From assembly GCA_964477445.1 (NCBI GenBank), contig CAYZED010000014.1, positions 1-64,000 of the forward strand: a stretch of DNA of 64,000 bases. Direction: 5' to 3'. Position 1 is the stretch's first letter; every line of letters starts with the position of its first letter. A model generated the notes under the pieces. The model did no database searches. It saw only the letters and a program-made list of their open reading frames with translations, and was not told where the DNA came from. Positions 45,242 through 53,474 of the stretch are shown here, in pieces. The translations under genes and the position numbers were made by a program. The stretch is from CAYZED01 sp964477445. Lineage in GTDB: Bacteria > Bacillota > Clostridia > Lutisporales > Lutisporaceae.

Positions 45242-45850
45242 ATGGTGGATTATAGTAATAGAAAAATTAATTATCCCATTTTAGAGGAAATCAAAGTTAG
45301 ATGGTCGCCAAGATCTTTTAGTAACGAAAAAATTAATGATGATGATATCAAAGCGATAATAGAGGGTGCTAGGATAGCTCCGTCGTGTTTCAATGAACAA
45401 CCATGGAGGTTTTTGTATGCGCACAGAGATGAAACTATTAAATTTGAGAAAATTATTGAACTTTTAACAGATTCAAATAAGATATGGGCAAAAGATGCGC
45501 CGGTGCTTATGATAATATATGCAATAAAAAAATTCAAAATTAGTGGGCGCGAAAACCCGTGGCATGCTTTTGATTCGGGGACTGCTTGGGGATTTATGTC
45601 TCTGGAAGCCACTAGGAGAGGTATTTGCACACATGCAATGGGAGGATTTGACAAGAAAAAAGCGTTAGATAATTTTGGATTGAGCATAGAATTAAATGAA
45701 AGTGACGATAAAAGTTTGTTAACGGAATATACTCCATGTGCTGTTGTGGCTATAGGTAAATATGGCAATCCTAATGAATTACCTGAAGAACTGAAAAAAA
45801 GAGAAATTCCATCACCAAGACTTTCAATGGAAGAAATAATTTTGGGTTAA
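45242..45850 (+). CDS. Nitroreductase-family FMN oxidoreductase
   Basis: This 202-aa FMN-dependent enzyme of the nitroreductase fold has the N-terminal FMN phosphate motif RWSPRSFS, APSCFNEQPWRF as the isoalloxazine-contacting block, and a C-terminal AIGKYG. It probably reduces small electrophiles or quinone-like compounds using NAD(P)H; the physiological substrate is unknown. The ribosome site is AAGGAGG. It is monocistronic by context. Confidence 0.88.
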   Translation: MVDYSNRKINYPILEEIKVRWSPRSFSNEKINDDDIKAIIEGARIAPSCFNEQPWRFLYAHRDETIKFEKIIELLTDSNKIWAKDAPVLMIIYAIKKFKISGRENPWHAFDSGTAWGFMSLEATRRGICTHAMGGFDKKKALDNFGLSIELNESDDKSLLTEYTPCAVVAIGKYGNPNELPEELKKREIPSPRLSMEEIILG

Positions 45851-45954
45851 TTTAAGCGGTTCACGATGTGATATTATACAGATTTGTGGTAAATTAATTC
45901 TCATAAAAAATATTAAATATTTAAGATTTATTAAAAAAAGCAAATTTGTATTAC

Positions 45955-45983
45955 TTGAAAAATATGTTTTTTTGGAGTACAAT
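45955..45983 (+). promoter_or_regulatory. Promoter of the small gene at 46026
   Basis: TTGAAA (45955-45960), a 17-base spacer and TACAAT (45978-45983). Confidence 0.7.
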
Positions 45984-46025
45984 ATTATTATTACAAGTTG
46001 TAAGATCTAAAAAAGAGGTGATTTT

Positions 46026-46369
46026 ATGAAAATTGATTCAGTAGCAAACGTACAACCAAGTGTTGCGGCTCAGAAGTATAGCAACATTAATGCGAATAAG
46101 AAATCAACGATGGATCAGATTACTCAAACCGTTGAAAACAAACAGAAAGCTGAACTTGAGAAAGCAAAAAAAGAAGCTACTAGTCCAGAGGCCATAAAAA
46201 AGAAAGCTGGACTCGACAAGACCGAAGAAAAAATTGCAAATACGGCTAATAAGTTAGCAAAAGGTAATGAAAACCAAAACTTAAACATCCGAAGACAACA
46301 AGAAGCTATTAACACCATGAGGACTGGGAAGGTAGTTGANNNNNNNNNNTAGTTGATATAAGACTTTAA
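46026..46369 (+). CDS. Small Lys/Glu-rich helical protein of unknown function, crossing an assembly gap
   Basis: This protein has about 107 residues, with an Ala/Lys/Glu/Asn-rich helical region (30-95) and no signal peptide. The 10-N run at 46340-46349 has the same 7 bases, TAGTTGA, on both sides; collapsing this overlap gives an uninterrupted ending GKVVDIRL and a stop at 46367-46369. I recognise no family. It has a good promoter, an AAAGAGGTG ribosome site and a terminator, so it is a real, separately transcribed gene. Confidence 0.65.
46340..46349. other. Assembly gap (10 N) that is probably an unmerged overlap
   Basis: TAGTTGA is present at 46333-46339 and again at 46350-46356, immediately on each side of the N run. 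Confidence 0.9.
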
Positions 46370-46401
46370 TAGTTAAATCATAATAGTTGATTTCAAATAT
46401 T

Positions 46402-46440
46402 TAAAATCCCGATAGAAATAAATTCTGTCGGGATTTTTCC
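46402..46440. terminator. Terminator after small gene
   Basis: A 15-bp stem (AAAATCCCGATAGAA with TTCTGTCGGGATTTT, one G-U pair) followed by T residues. Confidence 0.9.
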
Positions 46441-46535
46441 AGTTTAGGGGAAATTCATGAAATGCTTTTCGCAAAGCAATATGAAAATATGAGATTTATA
46501 TCGTAAGAACCTATACTTTTTTCGAAACATTGAAT

Positions 46536-47234
46536 CTATTCAACTATTTTAAAACCTTCTTGTCTAATTTCCTCGAAATCCGCCCCTTTGTCAAAATGCA
46601 TACAATAGACTCTTTCGCGATATTCAGGCTTTATAAGTTTTTTTAACCTATTAAAGGGCATATGTTTGTTTTCTTCAGAATCCCAACCGCTAGTGTCGTG
46701 ATAAAGGTGAGTCAAATAACCATCCTCAAGCATTTCTAGAATAAAATCAGGAAGCACATATGTGTCGCCACTATAATACATTCTAAAATCTTCAAAATTA
46801 ATTAATAGACTGTATGCGGGAATTGTTTCTACATGCTCAGCTTGTAAGAATTCTACAACAATACGCTTACTCTCAACGAATTCAAAATCAACAATACATT
46901 CGTCATGTAAGATATAGAAATTACGATTAACGCCCAACAGAGTTAATAGATTTTTAAGAAGTTTTTTATCAGGAAAATGAATGTTAATCTTAATACCCTT
47001 AATGTAGAACATATAAAAAATAAGATCGCCCAGACTTCCAATATGATCTGGATGAGTATGAGTAATAAATACATGGATATTTTTAGAATCGTAAATAAGG
47101 TCATTTTTTTGGAGGAGATGAAATACCATTCCACCGCAATCTATTAAGAAGAGCGAATCTTCATTTTTAATATATGCACTATTGTTTCCTAACTCAGTAT
47201 TAAAGGCGCTGCCCATTCCTAAAAATTTAAGCAT
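46536..47234 (-). CDS. Metallo-beta-lactamase-fold hydrolase
   Basis: This 232-aa protein has the zinc-binding HTHPDHIGSLGD motif, a downstream Asp in YSGDT and a later His in HFDKG, as in the RNase Z / class II phosphodiesterase-like branch of the metallo-beta-lactamase superfamily. It is the last gene of a minus-strand operon that makes and breaks cyclic nucleotides. A phosphodiesterase role, for example on cAMP, is attractive but unproven. Confidence 0.85.
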   Translation of the reverse strand: MLKFLGMGSAFNTELGNNSAYIKNEDSLFLIDCGGMVFHLLQKNDLIYDSKNIHVFITHTHPDHIGSLGDLIFYMFYIKGIKINIHFPDKKLLKNLLTLLGVNRNFYILHDECIVDFEFVESKRIVVEFLQAEHVETIPAYSLLINFEDFRMYYSGDTYVLPDFILEMLEDGYLTHLYHDTSGWDSEENKHMPFNRLKKLIKPEYRERVYCMHFDKGADFEEIRQEGFKIVE

Positions 47235-47263
47235 ATTTCATTAACCTCATAAATAAATATTTT

Positions 47264-49276
47264 TTACTCTGGTATGTCTGTTTTTTTATTATCATCAGAA
47301 ATAACAATTTTTTTAGTATCTGAAACTATTTCTGCGCTTATTATTTCAGCCAGTGGAGCCACTTCGAAAATCTCAGATAACTCTCCTTCAGGCATTATAC
47401 CTTCACATTCGTAAATCTGGATTCCTTGTGTCTTTCCCTTAACACTAATTTCACCGAGTGGTTTAACAGCTACACGTCCTTTAACTAAATCATAAGTAGC
47501 TTGACTTAGTAATATTTGGCCCGGTTTAGCGTTTGCTTCGAGTCTAGCACTTGTGTTAACTGTATCGCCAATGGCAGTGTAATCCATTCTTGTCTTTGAG
47601 CCGATATTTCCTACAACAGCAAAACCAGTATTAACACCTATGCCAAACTGAACGCTTCTGCCGAATTTTTTTTCGAGCTTTTCTCTTAGTGCGTACGATC
47701 CTTGTTTCATTGCCCAAGCGGCTTGTACAGCCTTAAATGCATGGTCTGGAAGTTCTAAAGGAGCATTGAAGATTGCCATAGTGGCATCGCCAATAAATTT
47801 GTCCAAAGTTCCATCAAACTCGAAAATTGAACTTGCAGTTAGATTTAGATAATCGTTTAGAATCTCGACAACTTCTTCTGGTTGTGCTTTTTCTGACATA
47901 GGGGTGAATCCACGAATATCCACGAATAACACACTGATAAATCTTCTAGAACCACCAAGTTTAAGACTTTCCTCACCACCTTCAAGTAGCTGACTTACTA
48001 CCTGAGGTGCGACATAACGCCCAAAAATGCTAGTTATTCGGCGCTTTTCAAGCAATTCTAAAATGTAGTTATAAGCTAGTGCAGCAAGATATATTGCTAG
48101 TATAAGTATTAATGGGAAAAATATCGATAGTAGGTAACCTTTGAAATATACATATTTCGTTATGCCAATAATAATAGTAGCTAATATTATTGAAATTAAA
48201 CCTGAACGAAGAGGATTAAATTTCCAGCAAATTAGTATACCACATAGTCCAAGAACCGCTAATAGTGATAAGTTTGGAAGGACTGGAAGTCTTTCTTTAA
48301 AACTATTATTAAGAAGGTTCTGAATTATATTGGCGTGAATTTCCACTCCATATGTGTAGGAACTTTTGTCAATAGATGTATAATAAAAATCCTTTGACAT
48401 CCCAACGGTGTAAGGACCGACTATAACAATTTTGTCTTCAAAATAATCGGGAGGCATAGTGCCGTCAATAACTTTTGAAAATGGGATCGGACTGTATCTA
48501 TTTGCTGTGTCAATAAAATCGATATATGATTTATTAAAAACATCTTGTTTTATTTTTGATAAATCTGCAGTCTGGTTTGTGTTTTTTAAGTATTGTTTGT
48601 ATAAAGCAATATCCCAACTATCGACTTTAATATTTTCAAACTTGCCTGAATCAAGTTCTTTTCTATATATAAAAGAATTGAGTGATTCTCTTATAATACT
48701 GTCATCAGGGTCAGGAATAACATTAATATGACCATTTGTTGAGACTTTATCTAAATCAGCAAAAGGTGGATAGAAGCTGGCTACTTTTATTTTGTTTGTT
48801 TTTAAATCCACGCCATCTAAATTACCATAAGAAGCAGCGACGAAATTACCTGCTTTTTTCGCAGCTTCCACAAAAGCCTTATCAGCGTCAGGATTTGTGG
48901 AGTTTTCTGCAAAAATTATATCAAGTCCCACAGCGGCAGCTTTTCCTTCAGCCATAATATCTAGAAACCTTGCATATACTGATCTGTCCCATGGGAATTG
49001 GCCAAGCACAGTAAGACTTTCATCATCTATTACAACTAATTTGATTTTTTCGTCTATAGTTTTTTTTGACTGAAATAAGAAGTCTTGAAGAGAATTTTCG
49101 GCTTTTCTAAATAATTTTTCTGGGGGTGTCAAAACGGGAACTGTAATAATTTGACCGAACAATCGATAAGTGGCTTCGTTATCGGGGGCATCCCACTTAT
49201 CAATAACTCTATATTCAGCTAGGAAAAGTAAAACAAAAACTATAACAATTAGGTGCCAAACTTTTAATTTTTTCAT
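47264..49276 (-). CDS. CHASE2-domain class III adenylyl cyclase
   Basis: This 670-aa membrane cyclase has an N-terminal helix (about 7-24), a large extracytoplasmic CHASE2 domain (about 30-325, DDESLTVLGQFPWDRSVYAR), three membrane helices (about 335-410) and a cytosolic class III cyclase domain (about 440-600). Metal-binding aspartates are in VLFVDIRGFTP and FIGDATMAIF, the adenine-recognising Lys in LDKFIGD, and the second purine/transition-state region is DYTAIGDTVNTSARLEA; the Lys and Asp/Thr pattern favours ATP over GTP. Its ATG overlaps the preceding stop by one base (TAATG). Confidence 0.9.
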   Translation of the reverse strand: MKKLKVWHLIVIVFVLLFLAEYRVIDKWDAPDNEATYRLFGQIITVPVLTPPEKLFRKAENSLQDFLFQSKKTIDEKIKLVVIDDESLTVLGQFPWDRSVYARFLDIMAEGKAAAVGLDIIFAENSTNPDADKAFVEAAKKAGNFVAASYGNLDGVDLKTNKIKVASFYPPFADLDKVSTNGHINVIPDPDDSIIRESLNSFIYRKELDSGKFENIKVDSWDIALYKQYLKNTNQTADLSKIKQDVFNKSYIDFIDTANRYSPIPFSKVIDGTMPPDYFEDKIVIVGPYTVGMSKDFYYTSIDKSSYTYGVEIHANIIQNLLNNSFKERLPVLPNLSLLAVLGLCGILICWKFNPLRSGLISIILATIIIGITKYVYFKGYLLSIFFPLILILAIYLAALAYNYILELLEKRRITSIFGRYVAPQVVSQLLEGGEESLKLGGSRRFISVLFVDIRGFTPMSEKAQPEEVVEILNDYLNLTASSIFEFDGTLDKFIGDATMAIFNAPLELPDHAFKAVQAAWAMKQGSYALREKLEKKFGRSVQFGIGVNTGFAVVGNIGSKTRMDYTAIGDTVNTSARLEANAKPGQILLSQATYDLVKGRVAVKPLGEISVKGKTQGIQIYECEGIMPEGELSEIFEVAPLAEIISAEIVSDTKKIVISDDNKKTDIPE

Positions 49277-50862
49277 TAATTACCCCCAACGCAGTCTACT
49301 TTTAGACATGTGTCAAACAATTCCTCTTTGATAAAAATTTCTAGCAAATCCTTATCAATACTATTAAATGAAGCTTCCTCTTCTAAAATTTTCAGGGCTT
49401 TGTCCACTGGCATTGCTTTTTTATATGGTCTATCAATAGCAGTTAACGCTTCAAAAATATCAATTATAGCAAGCATTTTTGACTGTACTTTTATCTCATC
49501 AGTCTTAAGGTGATTAGGATAACCATTTCCGTTTAGCTTTTCATGATGATCTGCTGCAATTTTTGGAACTGATTTAAGTGCTTTTAACCAAGGGATATCT
49601 TTTAAAATTTGATACGTATAATCTGCATGCATATTCATCTGGTTTCTGTCGCTATTTGTTAAATTTCCTTTTTTTACGATTAGGTTAGTAACTTCATATT
49701 CACTAAGAAGTGGCTTAACTTCGCCACCTAAGTCCTCAATTTCAAGGGATGAAATAAACTTTAGCTTCTCTTCTTCTTCATCTGGAAGAAATCCTTTTGT
49801 ATTAAGGGCAATGACAAATTTACAATAATCTTCTAAATTGTTCAGCAAAAATTCTTCTTTTTCATCAAGGGGTTCTTGAATTTTCTTAAAGGCTAGACTT
49901 TTCTTAAATTCCAGACTCTTTTTATAATAATTAAATCTATAAATAACTGCTTGAAGTTCAGAATCAGTGAGGCGGTTTTGTTTAGTAAGGACAAATTCGC
50001 TGACGCCGATTTTTCCGATATCATGCAATAATGCTGCATAATGAAGCTCCTGCAACTGTACTTCAGTAAAAAAAACATCTTTATATGGGCCATAGTTAAC
50101 TCTGTTCACAGCCTTGGCAAAGTATTCTACGTATTTTGCGACTCTAATAGAATGTCCAGAAGTTGTGGGGTCTCGTTTTTCTATAGTGGTTACCATACTT
50201 TCCACAAAAGAATCAAAAAGACGTTGAATTTCTTCCATTAGACTATTTCGTTCTAAGAGAACAGCAGTTTGAGAAGCAAGAGAAAAAATAATCGATTCTT
50301 CTTCTTTTTCAAAAGGTATTACTTGAAGTTTAAAGTCCTCTTCAGTATTCAGCTTTGCTTCAAAATTTCTTTTCTTATTTATTAGCTGGAGAACGCCAAC
50401 AATTTCTCCTTTTATATCTTTCATAGGTATTACTAGCATGGTCATTGTATGGTAATTAATGGTTTTGTCAAAAAAATCATTATATTTGAACCCTAAAATT
50501 CGAGGTATGTCATCCATACTCTCAAAGTTGTAGGATTCACCTGTATAAGCGCAAGAGCCAGAAATACTATTTGTATCAATAGGCATTGAAAAACCTTTAA
50601 AGGGAAAGTCTCGGCTTGTATTTCTTGTGTTTGTAAACTTTAGTATTGGCAAATTATCTTTTTCTTCTTTAACGTAGATACTTGCGGCGTCGCAGTTAGC
50701 TATTTGCATACTTTCGTCCAAAATCATATCAAGCAACTTATTCGTGTTTTTTTCGGCTGAAAGCATAATACCTATGTGGTTTAATCTAGAAATCATGGTT
50801 TTATAATGGTTTATTTGATCGGGAATTGGCAGGATTTCAGGGGTAGTCTGTTCTTGAGTCAT
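49276..50862 (-). CDS. GAF-HD-GYP protein (probable cyclic di-GMP phosphodiesterase)
   Basis: This 528-aa cytosolic protein has a GAF domain (about 40-200, ANCDAASIYV, VIPMKDIKGEIVGVLQLINK) and a C-terminal HD-GYP domain with HSIRVAKY, ALLHDIGKIGV, HADYTYQIL and HHEKLNGNGYP. An insertion of roughly 90-100 charged residues lies between HDIGK and HADY; its two ends (VLTKQNRLTDSE and IVKKGNLTNSD) resemble each other. The start at 50862 follows AAGGAGG; the open frame goes on to 51036 inside the upstream gene. It is co-transcribed with the diguanylate cyclase, whose product it may degrade. Confidence 0.88.
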   Translation of the reverse strand: MTQEQTTPEILPIPDQINHYKTMISRLNHIGIMLSAEKNTNKLLDMILDESMQIANCDAASIYVKEEKDNLPILKFTNTRNTSRDFPFKGFSMPIDTNSISGSCAYTGESYNFESMDDIPRILGFKYNDFFDKTINYHTMTMLVIPMKDIKGEIVGVLQLINKKRNFEAKLNTEEDFKLQVIPFEKEEESIIFSLASQTAVLLERNSLMEEIQRLFDSFVESMVTTIEKRDPTTSGHSIRVAKYVEYFAKAVNRVNYGPYKDVFFTEVQLQELHYAALLHDIGKIGVSEFVLTKQNRLTDSELQAVIYRFNYYKKSLEFKKSLAFKKIQEPLDEKEEFLLNNLEDYCKFVIALNTKGFLPDEEEEKLKFISSLEIEDLGGEVKPLLSEYEVTNLIVKKGNLTNSDRNQMNMHADYTYQILKDIPWLKALKSVPKIAADHHEKLNGNGYPNHLKTDEIKVQSKMLAIIDIFEALTAIDRPYKKAMPVDKALKILEEEASFNSIDKDLLEIFIKEELFDTCLKVDCVGGN

Positions 50863-50866
50863 TAAG

Positions 50867-52147
50867 TCATTCCTCCTTAAGCTTATCGCAAGGCTCAACA
50901 CAATCGCGTCCACGCTCTTTAGCTTTGTACAGCATTTTATCAGCTTTTCGCAGCAATTCAAGAGGAGTACTTTCACCTGTAGCAACGCCAAAACTAGAAG
51001 TGATGCGAAGTTTGTGTTGTGTGAACTCTGTTTCATTAATTATAATTCTAATTTTTTCGGCAGTATATAGGCCGTGCGTCAAATCAGAATTAGGAAGAAT
51101 TAGCATGAACTCTTCGCCTCCGAATCGTCCAGCAATATCTGCTCTTCGAATATTATTTCTAAGTATTTCGCCAACTTCCACAAGCACTTCATCTCCGATA
51201 ATATGCCCGTATTGATCATTGATATATTTAAATCTATCTAAATCCATCATAATTACAGAAATGCCTGTACTATATCTTTCAAATCTATAATGCTCTTGTT
51301 CAAGTCGCTCAAAAGCAAAGCGTCTGTTATATAATCCGGTTAAACTATCGGTTTGGGCCATTTTTAAAAGTTCGGAGTTATTTTTCTTTAGTTCGTCAAG
51401 TAAAAGGAATGTTCTAAGATTGGCTTTAAGTCTAGCATTAAAGTCCTTATCTACAATAGGCTTTACAATATAATCATCAGCACCAGCATTTAATACATTT
51501 GAGATAACTCTTTGGTGATTTACAGACGAAATCGCAATAATTACACTGAATGGATATTTTTTTCTGAGTTCTAGAACTACTCTATCGCCAGAAATCTTTG
51601 GGAGAATCAAATCAACCAAGTATATATCATAAGGGATATCAACAACTAATATATCTTCAGCGGATTCATATATAGTTATATCTTTCACACCCATACCCTT
51701 TAAGAGAGAAGTAACTTTTGCATTTTCAAGATGATCATCATCAATAATAGCAAAACTTCTATTTCTAATAGTTTCATCAAGGTGATGTTGATATCTAATT
51801 CTTGTTACATATGCTTCAAGTGTATCAATGAAATTAGAATAAAGTACAGAGTCAACAACACCTAATGAGTAAAGTTGTTTCTTTAGCTCGAAATTCTCAC
51901 TCTCTGAGAGTATAATTATCGGAATGTCGTGCGTCTTTCCTTCATTTAAACCTATAAGCAAATTCTCACAGCTAGTATCTCCAAAATAAGTTGAAGAGAT
52001 AATAAGGTCAAAATGTTCAGAATTGAGTAATTCGCCTGCGAGTTCAGGCTCTTTTAATAATTTGTACTTAAAATCAAGGTGTAATGATAATCTGTCAATC
52101 AGTTTGAAATTAAAGGTATTTTGAGATATTAATAGAATATTTATCAT
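50867..52147 (-). CDS. Diguanylate cyclase with tandem receiver domains
   Basis: This 426-aa protein has a first receiver-like domain (1-115) lacking the phospho-acceptor aspartate (LIISSTYFG). A second receiver (about 130-245) has FAIIDDDH, YLVDLILPK and YIVKPI. The GGDEF domain (about 265-420) reads TDSLTGLYNRR, MMDLDRFKYIND and GRFGGEEF, with an RxxD inhibitory site (RRAD) just before it. It synthesises cyclic di-GMP under control of phosphorylation of the second receiver. It is first in a minus-strand operon; the next gene starts 4 bases after its stop. Confidence 0.92.
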   Translation of the reverse strand: MINILLISQNTFNFKLIDRLSLHLDFKYKLLKEPELAGELLNSEHFDLIISSTYFGDTSCENLLIGLNEGKTHDIPIIILSESENFELKKQLYSLGVVDSVLYSNFIDTLEAYVTRIRYQHHLDETIRNRSFAIIDDDHLENAKVTSLLKGMGVKDITIYESAEDILVVDIPYDIYLVDLILPKISGDRVVLELRKKYPFSVIIAISSVNHQRVISNVLNAGADDYIVKPIVDKDFNARLKANLRTFLLLDELKKNNSELLKMAQTDSLTGLYNRRFAFERLEQEHYRFERYSTGISVIMMDLDRFKYINDQYGHIIGDEVLVEVGEILRNNIRRADIAGRFGGEEFMLILPNSDLTHGLYTAEKIRIIINETEFTQHKLRITSSFGVATGESTPLELLRKADKMLYKAKERGRDCVEPCDKLKEE

Positions 52148-52259
52148 AAAATCACCGCCCATTATGATAATTATATATCACCACAGTTATATGAACAATA
52201 AAATTCCGTTTATAATAAAATCTCAATATAATTCAAGCAAAGTCACGAATGAAATCACA

Positions 52260-52353
52260 AATGAAACACAATTCATTTATAATAGTTTCATTATTTGATA
52301 ATATAAATTATCTATATTAAGTTTATAATGTATTAATAATATATTAATACATT
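52260..52353. promoter_or_regulatory. Inverted repeats in divergent intergenic region
   Basis: AATGAAAC (52260-52267) pairs with GTTTCATT (52285-52292). A longer palindrome, AATGTATTAAT (52327-52337) and ATTAATACATT (52343-52353), lies between the second-messenger operon and apbE. These are candidate operators or AT-rich stems near divergent promoters; no T-run follows. Confidence 0.45.
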
Positions 52354-52419
52354 AATCCGACTGAATTCTTATCGAAAGCTCACAGCTATTCACAAAAAAG
52401 AATTAAATGGAGGTACATT

Positions 52420-53460
52420 TTGAATATTGAAAAATCATCAGAAATTACTTTTTTCGCACTTGGTACATTATGTAAGATTACAGTAATTTTCGAAACAAAA
52501 CTATTTGGTGATAATAAAAGAAAAAAAATATTATATATAAAAGAAGCACTGAAAGAGGCGTCTGAAATAGTGCAAAACATCGACGATAAATTATCAGTTT
52601 TCAAATCACAGAGCGAAATTTCAGAAGTTAATAAAAATTCGGGTAAAAAGGCTATCGCAGTGAGTGAAATAAGTTTTGATATTATTGAGAAATCACTTAG
52701 GTTCTGCGAGATGTCAGGTGGGGCGTTAGATATTTCAGTAAGACCTTTGCTAGAGTTATGGGGATTTGGGCATAAAATCGGAATGAAAAAAGTAGCTCGA
52801 ACTCTTATTCCCACAAATGATGAAATTACAGCAATAAAAAAAATAGTGGATTATAAGCTCGTAACTTTAGACGAGAAACTTAAAACGATATATCTTGAAA
52901 AAGAAGGAATGGCATTAGATTTTGGCGCGCTAGCAAAAGGGTATGCTTCAGATTATATTGCAAATTACTTTATAGATAAAAAACTAAATAATGTCTTGAT
53001 AGACCTAGGTGGAAATATTCTCGCTCTTGGGAAAAACAGAAAGAAAAAAGATTGGGTTATAGGATTACAGTTGCCATGGGGTGAACGGGGAGAGTATTTT
53101 GGGCAAATTGAACTAAGAGACGAAAGCTTAGTGACTTCAGGGGCATATGAAAGAAGCATTTTTATCGAAGGCAAGAAATACAACCATACTATTAATCCGA
53201 GGACAGGTTTTCCGATAGATTCAAATATTACAGGTGTTTCGGTTTTGTGCAAAGAATCCTTTCTAGCTGATGCTTTGACTACAATGATTTATGTACTTGG
53301 AGCGAAAGAAACTATCGAAATAATTAATAAATATTATAAAAATGAGATTTCTGAAATCGGCATAATTATACTTGAAGATAATAAGAAAATAAAAATCACA
53401 AAATCTTTAAAGGATAGGTTTTTTGTTACCCAAAAAGGTTTTGATGTTGTATATCTATAG
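52420..53460 (+). CDS. apbE: ApbE-type FAD:protein FMN transferase, no signal peptide
   Basis: This 346-aa flavin transferase attaches FMN from FAD to a Thr/Ser in FMN_bind domains. Family blocks are visible: LSVFKSQSEISEVN, GALDISVRPLLELWGFG, LDFGALAKGYASDY, VLIDLGGNILALG, VTSGAYERSI, HTINPRTGFPI and LADALTT. The N terminus has no lipobox or signal peptide, unlike most ApbE proteins, which act outside the membrane. It starts at TTG 52420, six bases after GGAGG. The next gene, 14 bases downstream, encodes an FMN_bind protein that is the obvious substrate. Confidence 0.92.
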   Translation: MNIEKSSEITFFALGTLCKITVIFETKLFGDNKRKKILYIKEALKEASEIVQNIDDKLSVFKSQSEISEVNKNSGKKAIAVSEISFDIIEKSLRFCEMSGGALDISVRPLLELWGFGHKIGMKKVARTLIPTNDEITAIKKIVDYKLVTLDEKLKTIYLEKEGMALDFGALAKGYASDYIANYFIDKKLNNVLIDLGGNILALGKNRKKKDWVIGLQLPWGERGEYFGQIELRDESLVTSGAYERSIFIEGKKYNHTINPRTGFPIDSNITGVSVLCKESFLADALTTMIYVLGAKETIEIINKYYKNEISEIGIIILEDNKKIKITKSLKDRFFVTQKGFDVVYL

Positions 53461-53474
53461 TGAGGTGAGACGAA

